A stretch of 64,000 bases of DNA from positions 23,449,311 to 23,513,310 of the forward strand of contig OW203727.1 in assembly GCA_934045075.1 (NCBI GenBank), given 5' to 3'. This DNA is from Yponomeuta sedellus (lineage: Eukaryota; Arthropoda; Insecta; Lepidoptera; Yponomeutidae). A program made the position numbers and the translations under genes. This document shows, one piece after another, positions 28,201 through 34,845 of the stretch (position 1 is the stretch's first letter; each line of letters starts with the position of its first letter). The notes under the pieces are model-generated. The model saw only the letters and a list, made by a program, of their open reading frames with translations, did not search any database and was not told the DNA's origin.

Positions 28201-31200
28201 TTGGCGCTTCCTCGATGCCATAGAAATATGAGTTTACGTTAACGCGATCGAGTATAGTTAAAAAACTCGCACTAAGCACTCTGATGCGGTCAGCACTCCA
28301 AACCTGTGTTGTGGTGGCCTTCTATAAGTTATCATGTTAAAACAGTGGATATGGTTAAAATGTTTGGGGTGAAGTTTTGAGCATAAAATGTGACAGTCAA
28401 AAAGATACGCATTCCTTAAGAATGTCTTCCTATCCCGTCTTTTCCACCGATCCCAAGACATGTATGTAGTCTCTTTACAAGTAACCTCACAGCGCTTCCA
28501 AGCAGCTTTTTTCTATTACCTTATTTGGACCATTCCCACACGTCTTTAGCGCAACCTTGATGCGGCTTAATTTGGCCAAAGCATAGAAGGTAAACTCACT
28601 TATCCTTTTACGTTTTATTTACTCCAAATGTTACGTCTGCTGCCACAGTTGACTATGCCCTAAAGCCGCGTGTTCACGGTCTTAGTACGCTCGGACCGAG
28701 AATGCTATCCGAGTAAACTAATGCTTCTGATTAGACGGTTTTTCGTGACAATACCAAAATAGCCAATCAGAAGCCTTAGTTTACTCGGATGGCACACTTG
28801 GTCCGAGCACACTAAGACCGTGAAAACCTGGCTACAGCGTATGTATAAGTCAGATCAGTGGTAAATATACTTGTCGTGTTGGTTGTGGGCAGTCAAAGAC
28901 AGTTTGGTCTCCACGCGCGATGGAAGCAAGATGGCCGAGGTCCTTCCTTCTTTCTGTCTACCCCCTTGACACGGCTTTTGTGGAGCGTTATGTTGTGTTA
29001 TCGAAACTGAAGGTGGAGTTCTTTTATTACATAGGTATTTGGATTTATATTTGCTTTAACGTCGGTAGTACATTGGCAATTACGTTTGGACAGCAAATTA
29101 ACAGATAGGTATTTAAATAGGTAGGTGGTTATGATCGCCAAGTAATGTACTAAAACTTTCGTAAGCACAACACATTGTAGACTTTTAGGGCGAGATAAAT
29201 AGTCGTTGCTTAGCCCAAGTCCGTACTCAAGCTTCCCTAAGCATTACTTCAGGCTAACTTAGTTAAGTATCAAAGTAGACGTTTGCTTAGCTAAGCATGT
29301 TCTTAGGCCAATGCTAAGAATTAGTCCGGGTTTCGCGACTTAGAGAGTGCCAAAGTACTGTCTATGATAGACAAATCGATTCCTAAGCAAGTGCTTTCGC
29401 TAAGACTCGTTCTTAGAAGCGACTATTTATCTCGCCCTTAGTCCGGATCTACTTACGGGTGTTGTTCGGACCTGGTCGGACTTTTCCAATATAACAACAC
29501 CCGTAAGTAGATCCGGACTACAAGTCTACAAAGTAATGTACTAGTTAATCTGATAAAATATCTGTGGAATTGGCGGTCCAAATCTTGTCAAAACTATAAG
29601 CTACTTGCCTTGCCTTTGCAACTATCAACGTAGGTACTGGCCTTTATTTCAGTAAGTACTTACACGTTTTTGCAAGAATCTAAAAGCTTTACACTATTTG
29701 ATTATTTTATTTTGTTCGAAAATCTCGCCACAAGTAACAAATTATACTGACTTCAATCCATGCTTATTTCGTACAACTTACAGCGATTGAAGATGGCAGC
29801 TTTTAAAGAACCAAACTACCAATGGACGTATTTACCTGCAATGTGCTTCTCACAAAAGCTTTTCTTGCCTTATTTACTGATTGTATTGCATGATGGTGCT
29901 CAACACTGTATACCAATATCCTATCTACTTCATATTGGCACTTCGTAGACTTATGCCCTTCGTGAATGTCTTATGCCGCTGTATTTGTCAGTTTTAACAC
30001 TAAGTTAAGTATTATACCTAAATTAAGATTTTATACAGTCTGCATTTATTAAAGTTACCTAATATAGTGCGAATTCTACCATGAAAAGGAAGAAGAAGAG
30101 TAGAAAGCATTGCATAACTAAGGCTTGTCACTTTATAAACATACACATTTTAATATTTTTTTTATTAAAAGCAAGGCATCATACCACAACATTTGTAGTA
30201 TCGCATAATGACATCTTTAAAAAAATATACACTCATAGCTAAAAACCTAAGCAAGCGAATGAAACGCAATATAATTAAATAAAAATAAAGATCAGACGTT
30301 ACGTATCCTTAAATAGAAAATAAAGAAGTATCTGGGTATGAAGGGTACATAAGTACACTTAGAAAGTTAGGGTGCGTCACAAAAAGGCCAGAGACTCAGC
30401 ATAATTGCTGTTTTACAGACTGCGCTACGCTTCTTACGTCTTTCATTCGCTTGAAGGATACCCTTTCGATACGGTCACGGAGAAATGTACATATTATGTA
30501 TCAAACGCGTGCACCGGAGCACTTTACCAGCGATGCTACATCATCGGCATTAAAAACGCACGCTAGCACCCCTCACCCAAAGTTCAAATTCAAGACCCCC
30601 GCCGGCCCTCAGGTTCGCGACGTCCAAGTCTAACTTCGCTGCAGAGCAGCACGTCTTCTGTCCGGAGCTACAGCGCGCGCCGCTGGGAGCGAGAGAGAGA
30701 GCAGAAGGAGCAGCGGCAGATGAGCCTCCGTCTCGCTCAGTTGCACGACAAGATGGCGGGCGGGCGGGAACCCCCGAAGTTGGCACCGACTCCCTCGCCA
30801 CGGTCGCCGAACAACTCCAACGACCCGCTTCTGCCGGTCGTCTCGGAGACCAGAGAGGTAAAGTAGTTCTGAAACTTCGCTGGCTGCAATATTAGAGAAG
30901 TACAGCGGAGGTGGTAGTGCTCTTTTAAGGGAGATCCTGTGGCTGGAGACCACCAGTCCAACTGTTGTTTGTCGGACGTGATACTATATAACATATTACA
31001 TGCGCGATTCAGTAATATCGAAGAATGTAGCTAACATGCTCGCCACAAGAAGCAATTCGGAAATTAGGCTGATTAGAATACAGCGAAGTAATTCCGGAAA
31101 TTTGAATGAACCACACTGGACTATTTACGCTGAGTAAGTTTGGGGAAGATAGATGATCTAGAGCCAAAATGTCTGCTACTGTGTACCTGGCACTAGGAGG

Positions 31201-31788
31201 TTGGGTGATGTTAGTAATGGGTAATGGATAGCTATTTTATTGTGCATAACGAACGAACGTATACGCGACGATAATTAATTCTATTAGTACCTATTCTATT
31301 TCTTGCGTTGTGATTAACCCCATACTTACCTACTCTATCTCTGAGGAAAGATCTGTGCTACATTACAAACAAATACTTGTCATACCAAAAATAATTTATC
31401 ATTATTATTACTAAGTATTATAATTATAATTAATTCTATTTGGCTTACTTTAAGCCATTCATTATTAATTCTATTTGGCTAATTTGCGTTGTGATTAACC
31501 CCATACCTACTCTATCTCTGAGGAAAGATCTGTGCTACATTACAAAGAAATACTTGCCATACCAAACATAATTTATCATTGTTATTACTATTATTATTAC
31601 TTCTATTTGGCTTACTTTAAAATGCGCTTGTCGTGGATCCATAATGAAACTGAAAAAAATACTCAGTAAGGAATGGTATAACTCAGAGGAAAAAGTTTCA
31701 GCCTCGTTCTTCCCCACAGTTGGTGTCGAAGTCGGAGCTGAAGCTGCAAGGCGTGGACGGGCCCTGCACCAGCTCTTCGCTTTACTGA
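1070..31788 (+). CDS. Seven-exon gene: single-pass membrane protein with two EB/EGF-like Cys-rich modules
   Basis: I joined exons 1070-1229, 22567-22710, 23940-24101, 24604-24780, 26536-26720, 30645-30857 and 31720-31788. All junctions are GT-AG, phases agree (1,1,1,1,0,0), and the total of 1110 nt encodes 369 aa plus TGA. The protein has a signal peptide (start MDWRGRLPVSV, hydrophobic core LLLVV) and an acidic linker with N-glycosylation motif NIS. Two six-cysteine modules follow at about residues 54-101 and 102-155. One membrane segment lies at about 165-188, followed by Y-T-R-A-R. The cytoplasmic tail is Ser/Arg-rich, then a charged coiled coil at about 287-310 and a Pro/Ser stretch. Topology should be type I: modules outside, coiled-coil tail inside. 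Phase 1-1 exons are typical of shuffled extracellular modules. I do not recognise an orthologue by name; a receptor or adhesion-type role is only a guess. The weakest part is exon 5. Confidence 0.75.
1330..1412 (-). repeat. Trinucleotide-tailed repeat (family R), 3' fragment
   Basis: A (CTT)n tract is followed by 'caggctatattagt' and 'ctgctggacatagccctcc'. This is the 3' end of the family seen in longer form at 6495-6735, 14355-14622 and 20555-20806. Confidence 0.6.
1560..1620 (-). repeat. SINE family A, 3' end only
   Basis: 'tggccccacactaggatacc' with 'acatttacatacaggcac' is the 3' tail of SINE A in reverse orientation. Confidence 0.55.
1735..2145 (-). repeat. tRNA-like family T element followed by a fold-back end
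   Basis: The minus strand carries the family T module (B box GGTTCGAATCC, A box TGGCTCAATTGG). It is followed by inverted copies of 'actatttttatttttaatgc' at about 2003-2035 and 2095-2130, which would form a hairpin around a truncated second copy of the 3' end. Confidence 0.6.
2262..2410 (+). repeat. SINE family A, 5'-truncated
   Basis: The copy starts within the tRNA-like B-box region ('ttgaaccccggctg') and runs through 'tcctagtgtggggccag' to a 'tgtaaatgttatgtgttaa' tail. Confidence 0.6.
2411..3046. other. No gene seen; short dispersed-repeat motif
   Basis: I see no coding exon. The stretch at about 2865-2905 ('gtttcctcacgatgttttcc') recurs at about 6300, 20985 and, imperfectly, 17870 and 34075, so it is a dispersed repeat fragment. 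Confidence 0.4.
3047..3225 (-). mobile_element. Short non-autonomous Helitron
   Basis: On the minus strand it begins with a TC-rich start ('tctatcatataaaaatgaa') after A, and ends 'cgctgggtctgctag' followed by T. This matches the end structure of the larger Helitron at 44860-46959 (end 'cgccgggtcagctag'). There is no coding capacity. Confidence 0.65.
3690..3880 (+). repeat. LINE C-terminal/3'-end fragment (family L)
   Basis: 'agcaaaggggaagataaaaa' then 'gtacccggaaccggcgtgc' matches the reading frame at 8631-8903 and ends with the same 'atgttatcttatgttatgtt' tail. Other copies are at 17640-17780 and 43838-43995. The frame is broken here. Confidence 0.6.
4280..4590. mobile_element. Fold-back MITE, ~310 bp
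   Basis: The inverted ends are TGGAGCCCTACGTCACTGAG (from 4280) and its near-complement ending 4590. The interior is non-coding. Confidence 0.6.
4978..5101 (+). repeat. Family T tRNA-like module, 3' part only
   Basis: The tRNA-like part is 5001-5073. It has a 7-bp acceptor stem CGCCCAT/ATGGGTG, D stem GCTC/GAGC, anticodon stem CTGGC/GCCAG with loop ACGGATA, and T loop TTCGAAT with one extra C before the acceptor strand. A box is TGGCTCAATTGG (5008-5019) and B box GGTTCGAATCC (5052-5062). Position 33 is C rather than U, and 5S-like or CCA processing signals are absent, so it is a derived module, not a tRNA gene. Confidence 0.7.
5196..5405 (-). repeat. 5S-rRNA-derived SINE (family S), partial
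   Basis: It contains the family S 3' body ('tactgctggggcacgggtct', 'acgactgccattacatgaca'). The 5S-like head is not present in this copy. Confidence 0.6.
5715..5885 (+). repeat. Trinucleotide-tailed repeat (family R), 5'-truncated
   Basis: It runs from 'gcagcgccctctgcagtaca' to 'tagcctgacgacgatg'. The conserved end 'ccagcagtggactagtatag' and an ACG tail identify the family. Confidence 0.6.
6004..6130 (+). repeat. Fold-back repeat (family P), half copy
   Basis: 'ccggatctacttacgggtgt' followed by 'gaagagtccgaccaggtttc' and 'tctacaatgtgctgtgctta' matches the palindromic elements at 29150-29545 and 33790-33960. The second arm is missing here. Confidence 0.55.
6495..6735 (+). repeat. Trinucleotide-tailed repeat (family R), near full length
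   Basis: It starts 'ggcctagagaatagcaccaa', continues 'cgcgggtgtcgtaaaaggcg' and ends 'tagcctgaagaagaagaag'. The tail is a variable trinucleotide run (AAG here, ACG elsewhere), as expected for a retroposon with a simple-repeat tail. Confidence 0.65.
7188..7235. repeat. Perfect 21-bp inverted repeat with 6-nt loop
   Basis: The arms CTATTACACAGATAACATATC-type (7188-7208) and complement (7215-7235) pair along their full length. It lies just after a degenerate family T end (7145-7170). Confidence 0.7.
7555..7715 (-). repeat. Family T element, rearranged fragment
   Basis: A minus-strand tRNA-like module stops in the D arm and is followed directly by a plus-strand 'tagcctctaaataggttttt' end. The result is an inverted junction between two ends of the element. 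Confidence 0.6.
7754..7915 (-). repeat. Family T element fragment
   Basis: It contains the tRNA-like module and the adjoining 'gaggttcgaaatttcactg' segment in reverse orientation, with several substitutions in the D arm. Confidence 0.6.
7921..8383. repeat. Two family S SINE pieces in opposite orientation
   Basis: A minus-strand 3' body (7921-8040) faces a plus-strand copy (8109-8383) that retains the 5S-like 'aggatgggtgagcg' and the full 3' body. Confidence 0.65.
8631..8935 (+). pseudogene. LINE reverse transcriptase C-terminal fragment (family L)
   Basis: A 90-residue open frame contains GRAGKGRPRRTYIDQIEDVL and later ICQDRGRWQFLVSDYP. This has the shape of the extreme C-terminus of non-LTR retrotransposon polyproteins ('RPR..W.D.', then 'DR..W..LV'). 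It ends with a 'gatgttatgttatgtt' simple tail, so it is a 5'-truncated insertion, not a host gene. Broken copies are at 3690, 17640 and 43838. Confidence 0.65.
9636..10092 (+). repeat. 5S-derived SINE (family S) plus a second fragment
   Basis: 9636-9972 is a near full-length copy ('accgagtgattggaataaat', 'caggatggctgacc', 3' body). 10018-10092 repeats the 'gggtgaccgtc ... cttcgcaaggca' segment. Confidence 0.65.
10253..10497. repeat. Family T element, two halves in opposite orientation
   Basis: 10253-10375 is a minus-strand tRNA-like module with its 3' end. 10378-10490 is a plus-strand 5' body ('ggggctgcaagtgatgcaaa'). Confidence 0.6.
11266..11640 (+). repeat. 5S-rRNA-derived SINE (family S), full-length reference copy
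   Basis: The head at about 11266-11380 includes 'gagttaagcaacaacagacg', 'cggtcag' and 'ggatgggtgaccg', in the same order and spacing as the promoter half of 5S rRNA (A-box, intermediate element and C-box region). The rest is an unrelated body ending 'cagcagtagggacatacatg'. At least ten copies or fragments occur in the window. The match to 5S is from memory of the conserved 5S sequence. Confidence 0.65.
12146..13024 (+). repeat. Tandem array of family T, 308-bp period, nearly three copies
   Basis: The tRNA-like modules start at equal spacing ('tgatgccgtgagtcgcccat' at 12293, 12601 and 12909: 308 bp each). The copies are almost identical. The array opens with an inverted copy of the end (12146-12205) and closes with 'ctaaataggtttttaaa'. 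Near identity suggests recent unequal exchange or rolling amplification. Confidence 0.8.
13025..14354. other. No gene or clear repeat seen
   Basis: This AT-rich stretch has only short ORFs without domain signatures. A short 'ttatcttatctaa' run near 13550 resembles a LINE tail. Confidence 0.4.
14355..14622 (-). repeat. Trinucleotide-tailed repeat (family R)
   Basis: Reverse copy from 'cttcaggctatattagtccg' to 'ttctctaggccgacaccaca', near full length. Confidence 0.65.
14680..14840 (-). repeat. Helitron-like 5' end fragment
   Basis: On the minus strand it reads 'taatattataaaggcgtaag', then 'tttgtgagtgtgtatgtttg' and 'cggctggagcgatttt'. This is the arrangement common at lepidopteran Helitron 5' ends. 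No coding part is present. Confidence 0.5.
15048..15395 (-). repeat. 5S-derived SINE (family S), near full length
   Basis: Reverse copy with the complete 3' body, 'gcacggaagcgctcggaaaa' and a 5S-like head ending 'cctaggccacgagcg'. Confidence 0.65.
17640..17780 (+). repeat. Family L LINE-tail fragment
   Basis: 'tcaggcggacatactttaac', 'gatgaagcgaaggtgatccg' and a 'cgttacgttacg' simple tail match family L at 8700-8930 with internal deletion. Confidence 0.5.
20246..20410 (-). repeat. LINE/SINE 3'-end fragments
   Basis: A family R-like 3' end ('attagttcactactgggcat') is joined to a second LINE-type tail ('ttgccgcatccagcatctgc'). Confidence 0.45.
20555..20806 (+). repeat. Trinucleotide-tailed repeat (family R), near full length
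   Basis: Copy from 'gcctagagaatagcaccaac' to 'agcctgacgacgacaacgac'. Confidence 0.65.
21316..21546 (-). repeat. 5S-derived SINE (family S), body only
   Basis: Reverse 3' body from 'tcaacccttgtatgtcccca' to the 'cgtgcgaagcacggaag' segment. The 5S-like head is absent. Confidence 0.6.
22567..22710 (+). CDS. Exon 2: first six-cysteine module
   Basis: The acceptor 'ttccttccag' ends at 22566 and the donor AAAC|GTGAGT follows 22710. The exon is phase 1-1, 144 nt. It encodes QYLGSPCQAACNP..., CDPISSTCACD and a final GKGCAK, six cysteines in an EB/EGF-like spacing. High GC against the flanks supports coding. Confidence 0.8.
22754..22998. mobile_element. MITE with ~90-bp inverted ends
   Basis: The arms CGCACCCTCAGAACGAAAGA (from 22754) and its complement (to 22998) continue through 'ggcctaagtcaa' and 'ggtatgc'. 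It sits 44 bp downstream of the exon 2 donor. Confidence 0.65.
23041..23270 (-). repeat. 5S-derived SINE (family S), body only
   Basis: Reverse copy beginning 'atcaacccttgtatgtcccc', in intron 2. Confidence 0.6.
23940..24101 (+). CDS. Exon 3: second six-cysteine module
   Basis: Acceptor 'ttctccaattccag' and donor GAAG|GTGAGG; phase 1-1, 162 nt. It encodes KKLGEQCFYRQTCQAF, ASCVQVNHNAFCQCLPGY and VFCTE. The order and spacing of the cysteines parallel exon 2, which supports a duplicated module. Confidence 0.8.
24241..24472 (+). repeat. Lepidopteran dispersed repeat (LINE 3' end)
   Basis: 'aggctgtatcttatgaactg', 'ggggctcccacacagcaaac' and 'gagtccgactcgcacttggc' form a familiar lepidopteran repeat order. 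A related segment lies at 57075-57345. Confidence 0.6.
24604..24780 (+). CDS. Exon 4: membrane span
   Basis: The acceptor 'cttctcccag' ends at 24603 and the donor ACAG|GTAAAC follows 24780; phase 1-1, 177 nt. It encodes PTLLGVASGIFVLAGLLCMV followed by LHLYTRAR, a single transmembrane helix with a basic inner flank, then 24 tail residues ending SLNDTG. Confidence 0.82.
25030..26535 (+). repeat. Minisatellite of splice-acceptor-bearing units (107/129 bp)
   Basis: Units repeat 'cgcttgcaggtgggacgcta' plus 'aggccctaggtagccagtaa' plus 'aggcctccaagcagaacagt'. Unit starts at 25612, 25719, 25848, 25955, 26062, 26169, 26298, 26405 and 26532 are spaced 107 or 127-129 bp. The longer unit adds 'ccaagaacgttttacgacac'. 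Older, more divergent units extend upstream to about 25030. The array fills most of intron 4, and its last unit runs into exon 5. Confidence 0.85.
26536..26720 (+). CDS. Exon 5 (probable): basic Ser/Arg-rich tail
   Basis: After 'acgcttgcag' the frame entered from exon 4 (phase 1) stays open for 77 codons of very GC-rich sequence: TLSATRPSSRSSARSATTGG, then SRAGAARAAAILLISRHLKA. GCC|GTAAGG at 26720/26721 gives the phase 0 needed by exon 6. An alternative donor AAAG|GTGATC after 26766 would give phase 1. The opposite-strand ORF here is a shadow of the GC-rich sequence. Confidence 0.6.
26775..27670. other. Intron 5 proximal part, no gene seen
   Basis: No conserved frame. It contains a loose ~180-bp direct duplication ('gcatgaaatgggacgatgcc' at 27059 and 'gcatgaaatgtgacgatgcc' at 27276). 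Confidence 0.45.
27675..27780 (-). repeat. LINE 3'-end fragment
   Basis: 'ttgttaggcataggcctctt' followed by 'aggtcctttgctagtctcct' is a common tail motif. Confidence 0.45.
27825..27960 (-). repeat. Family T fragments, first one starting at the anticodon stem
   Basis: 27825-27893 covers only the 3' end and the tRNA-like part up to 'ctatccgtgccag', the same breakpoint as the insertion at 52428-52510. 27905-27955 is a separate end fragment ('cttagcacgggttagtgcat'). Confidence 0.6.
28671..28820. mobile_element. MITE with ~67-bp inverted ends
   Basis: 'ttcacggtcttagtacgctc' and 'ccgagtaaactaatgcttct' reappear in inverted form at the other end. There is no coding capacity. Confidence 0.65.
29150..29545. 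mobile_element. Palindromic fold-back element (family P), split by a MITE
   Basis: After removing 29188-29437, the outer sequence is a long palindrome. Arms 29439-29466 and 29493-29520 (TAGTCCGGATCTACTTACGG...) are perfectly complementary over 28 bp, and the flanks 'gtagactttta' and 'acaagtctac' extend the pairing imperfectly. Confidence 0.7.
29188..29437. mobile_element. PIF/Harbinger-type MITE, TSD TTA
   Basis: 250 bp with terminal inverted repeats GGGCGAGATAAATAGTCG. It is flanked by TTA at 29185-29187 and 29438-29440, and inserted in one arm of a family P palindrome. A 3-bp TTA/TAA duplication is the PIF/Harbinger signature. Confidence 0.75.
30645..30857 (+). CDS. Exon 6: coiled-coil cytoplasmic tail
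   Basis: The acceptor 'aacttcgctgcag' ends at 30644 and the donor GAGAG|GTAAAG follows 30857; phase 0-0, 71 codons. It encodes SYSARRWEREREQKEQRQMS then LRLAQLHDKM, a charged helix likely to coil, followed by PKLAPTPSPRSPNN. The reading frame is fixed by the match into exon 7. Confidence 0.75.
31295..31620 (+). repeat. Direct duplication, 191-bp offset
   Basis: 'gcgttgtgattaaccccata' with 'ctctgaggaaagatctgtgc' occurs at about 31305 and 31496. It lies within intron 6, close to exon 7. Confidence 0.75.
31720..31788 (+). CDS. Exon 7: C-terminus and stop
   Basis: The acceptor 'gttcttccccacag' is strong. In phase 0 it reads LVSKSELKLQGVDGPCTSSS, LY, then TGA at 31786-31788. The longer frame across 31644-32045 is a different frame and probably not used. 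Confidence 0.72.
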   Translation: MVSKSELKLQGVDGPCTSSSLY

Positions 31789-32265
31789 CAGCAGGGCCCC
31801 GCCAAGGGCCCCCGCCGGTCCCTGGACTCCCTATCCTCAGAGGTCTCGCCCACCATCGCTTGGATGTAACCCTCCAATGGCAGAAACCAGGCCTACCACC
31901 TGTTCCTGGAATCGAAGCTCTGGGCCTCGAAGATACCGACTTAGGCGGTAGTGAGCGATCGATAAATTATAACAATATTAGTACTGTCTTGCTAAAAATG
32001 CCTCCGAACAGACTTTTGACGTTGTGTCACGTCAGTTGGCTGTAAAATACGTTCGATCGGTCTACGTCGGATACGGCTCATAGATAGCAAGAGCTGTTTT
32101 TTATCGATCGGATCTTGTAGTGCCCTCCACCTAGGAACAAGATGGAATCAGGAGACCAGTGCCCGTTTTAGACGTGTTGCTTTACGACTGGACAGCCAAA
32201 GGCGGACGGATCTACTATAGTGATACAAAGACAGTGAATTGCGCTGCTGAAACTTGGATGTCGCA

Positions 32266-32271
32266 AATAAA
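32266..32271 (+). terminator. Likely polyA signal of the membrane-protein gene
   Basis: AATAAA lies 478 nt after the stop and is followed by a GT-rich stretch ('gtgtgaacgagtgtt'). A second AATAAA is near 32582. Confidence 0.4.
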
Positions 32272-32981
32272 AACTTGGTGATATTATAAGTGTGAACGAG
32301 TGTTAAAATCGCTTCGAGTCTCAGATTCAGATTTGAGCCTATCAAGCAACAAAATAGCCTAGATATGTTTCATTCTTACTCGTGTATCATTCTGCACAAT
32401 ATTAACGAAAACCCCCTCAATAATATACATCAATTAAAATAGGTAGATAATGGATATTTACAAAAATGTTGGAAAGTCACTGAATGCATTATAAACGACA
32501 ATGTAAAGCAATCGTTAGAACTAAAAAATGCTAGCCAGCATAGCGTTATTCCTTGCTTTATCCGCTCAAAACTTAATTGAAAATAAAAAGTAAGCATACC
32601 CACCCTACAGTTTCTTGCAATGGCTTCTAGACTACAAACTTTCCTATGATTTTGATCTTTTTCTGAACAGACTTCAATAAAAGGAGGAGACTGTCAATTC
32701 GACGCCTATATTGCTTTTGTTTTGCCTAAGTTCTCACATAACTCCTTCCACGATTCTTTCTTTTTGTTCGAATAGATACTATATCCCATTTTTTATTTCA
32801 CAACATTACAGTTGGAGAAACGTCTAAATATCATCGCAATTCCGATCACGAACCATCAAATCATAAATTTATAACAAAGTAAAGAATTTAAATGGTTTTT
32901 TGAATGTCAAAGTCAGCCGCTGCCATCGGGTCGAGATTGTAGTGGAAAAAAACTCCTTTCCCAAATTATACTAAGTCTGTG

Positions 32982-33173
32982 ACGGAGTTTACCGTTCAGT
33001 CTGGGGTTCAGTCCGCGACCTTGATCAAGCTCGGATTGATGCTTGAATGATGAAGCATCAAAATATTCGAATATCCGTCAGTCTGGTCCATCAGTCCACT
33101 GTATAGATATAATCAGTCTAACCAGACTGATGGAATTGACGGACGGACGCCAGACTGAACGTGTAAACTCCGT
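32982..33173. mobile_element. MITE, 192 bp
   Basis: Inverted ends ACGGAGTTTACCGTTCAGTC and ACGGAGTTTACACGTTCAGT; the interior is non-coding. Confidence 0.65.
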
Positions 33174-33539
33174 GTGTTTCACAAGTTGTTAGATCTCAGG
33201 ATGAATGCAATCAACAACATGCAATGCTAAAGCAATAGTCACATTTCTAATAAAAGTAGGTACTTAGGAAAAAAATAGTAATGCTGCAGCCAGAAATTAA
33301 AATCAAACTGAAATCGGAATTGATGATTCGTGGTCGTCCCTATGCCAGGGACCGTTTGATATTAATATAGACTGAGGTAGTCTGATTCCAACTGATAGAT
33401 GAATACGAGTACATGGTGATAAACGACATAATATCACTCATTTCTAAACTCATACCTATAGGAACTGAGAATGAGAAAAGTCCAAAAGTGTTGTTTAGTG
33501 ACGTACGTACCTACTTACATATTGAAATCTGATATAAAA

Positions 33540-33598
33540 CCTTTGTATGTCCCCACCGCAAGGTTAGGCCATACTCCACCACGGAGGCCAAGTCCGAC
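33540..33598 (-). repeat. Family S SINE fragment
   Basis: 'cctttgtatgtccccaccgc' and 'ttaggccatactccaccacg' only. Confidence 0.55.
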
Positions 33599-33789
33599 AT
33601 ATTCGATATTCCGATCATAGTCTGATATTGAAACCTAATTTGTTGAAAATCAAGTTGCTTTGCGTCTAACCTTCCTGTTCAGAGTATCCCTAAAATTGAC
33701 ATGTCAGCCATCGAAGGGTTAAACTAATAGAACCTTTATCACCCAGTTAGTTACGTCTAGAGTAGTCGACAAGTCGTTTGTCACACTTT

Positions 33790-33960
33790 GTATACTTTTA
33801 GTCCGGATCTACTAACGGGTGTTGTTTTATCGCAAGAGTCCGACCAGGTTTCGCTCCGATTCGCAGAGCTTAATCACGGACTCTTCCGATAAAACAACAC
33901 TCGTAAGTAGATCCGGACTAAAAGTCTACAATGTGATGTGCTTACGAATGTTTGTCACAC
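33790..33960. mobile_element. Palindromic fold-back element (family P)
   Basis: Arms starting ACTTTTAGTCCGGATCTACT and continuing through 'tgttgttttatcg' and 'agagtccg' pair with 33877-33928. It has the same flanking 'gtctacaatgtgatgtgctt' as the other copies. Confidence 0.7.
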
Positions 33961-34289
33961 TTTTTATAAATTGCCAAGGTTACTTAAGCACGAGAGCTCA
34001 GATACAGATTCCAGTTACCTACTATATGGAGACAATTCACACGGCTTTAATAAAAGTGAAGTTGATATTACATCTTGAGGAAACCTAAGTGTCTGAGGTG
34101 TTCAAATACCTCAGCGCTTGAAGTTCCCAACCGACGGTGGATTTGCTTGGTATTTATGCCCATACTCTCTCTCTGAAAGAGTGCCTCTGTCCTGCAGTGA
34201 GACGTTTATAGGTTACATACTTAAAAAAGTTCATAATTTTTTGGTGATTTCTAAAAAGTTACGACGTATTTTCTAAGGTTAACACGAGT

Positions 34290-34845
34290 ACTAGACATAA
34301 TTAAAACTGTTTTAGTACGGATTTCATTCGTTTATAATATTTTTACAATTTTCCGACGTTTCGGCACTTTTACAGGTGCCGTGGTCTCTGATGACTAAGG
34401 TGATAGAGATCCGCCGGCATCCAAATTTCAACAGAGATCGTGGTTGGAATATACCGGCAGCATGGGAACCAGGGCTTAAGTGCATGAGACCCCCGTGCTA
34501 AAAGTGTGACTGTAGAATTAATTTTAATTTCAATTTATAATCAAAATATTTTAAATTCATGTAAAATAATTGGTTTATGAATTTAATTTTTAACTTCTAT
34601 TACTAATAATCGATATTGTTGACTTTATATAAAATAATAAATTTACCTATTTTGGAACGTAACTTCATAATTAACTTTTGTAATTTTTGACGAGGGTAGT
34701 AAACTAACAGTTAATGCTTTCAAAAAGACGCCTATCACCTCAGTCATCCGAGACCACGGCACCTGTAAAAGTGCCGAAACGTCGGAAAATTGTAAAAATA
34801 TAACGATGAAAACCGTATTAAAACAGTTTTAATTAAGTTACGACA
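34290..34845. mobile_element. Element with ~110-bp inverted terminal repeats
   Basis: 'taattaaaactgttttagta' and 'ttttccgacgtttcggcact' at the left end are inverted at the right end (34728-34845). The arms contain a hairpin followed by GAAACGTC, a layout like the Penelope-associated repeats elsewhere in the window. No protein is encoded in the 310-bp interior. Confidence 0.6.

Noticed and set aside
31644..32045. 133-codon plus-strand frame as a separate gene
   Set aside because: It starts in an intron. The splice acceptor at 31719 and phase with exon 6 favour the shorter frame ending at 31788.
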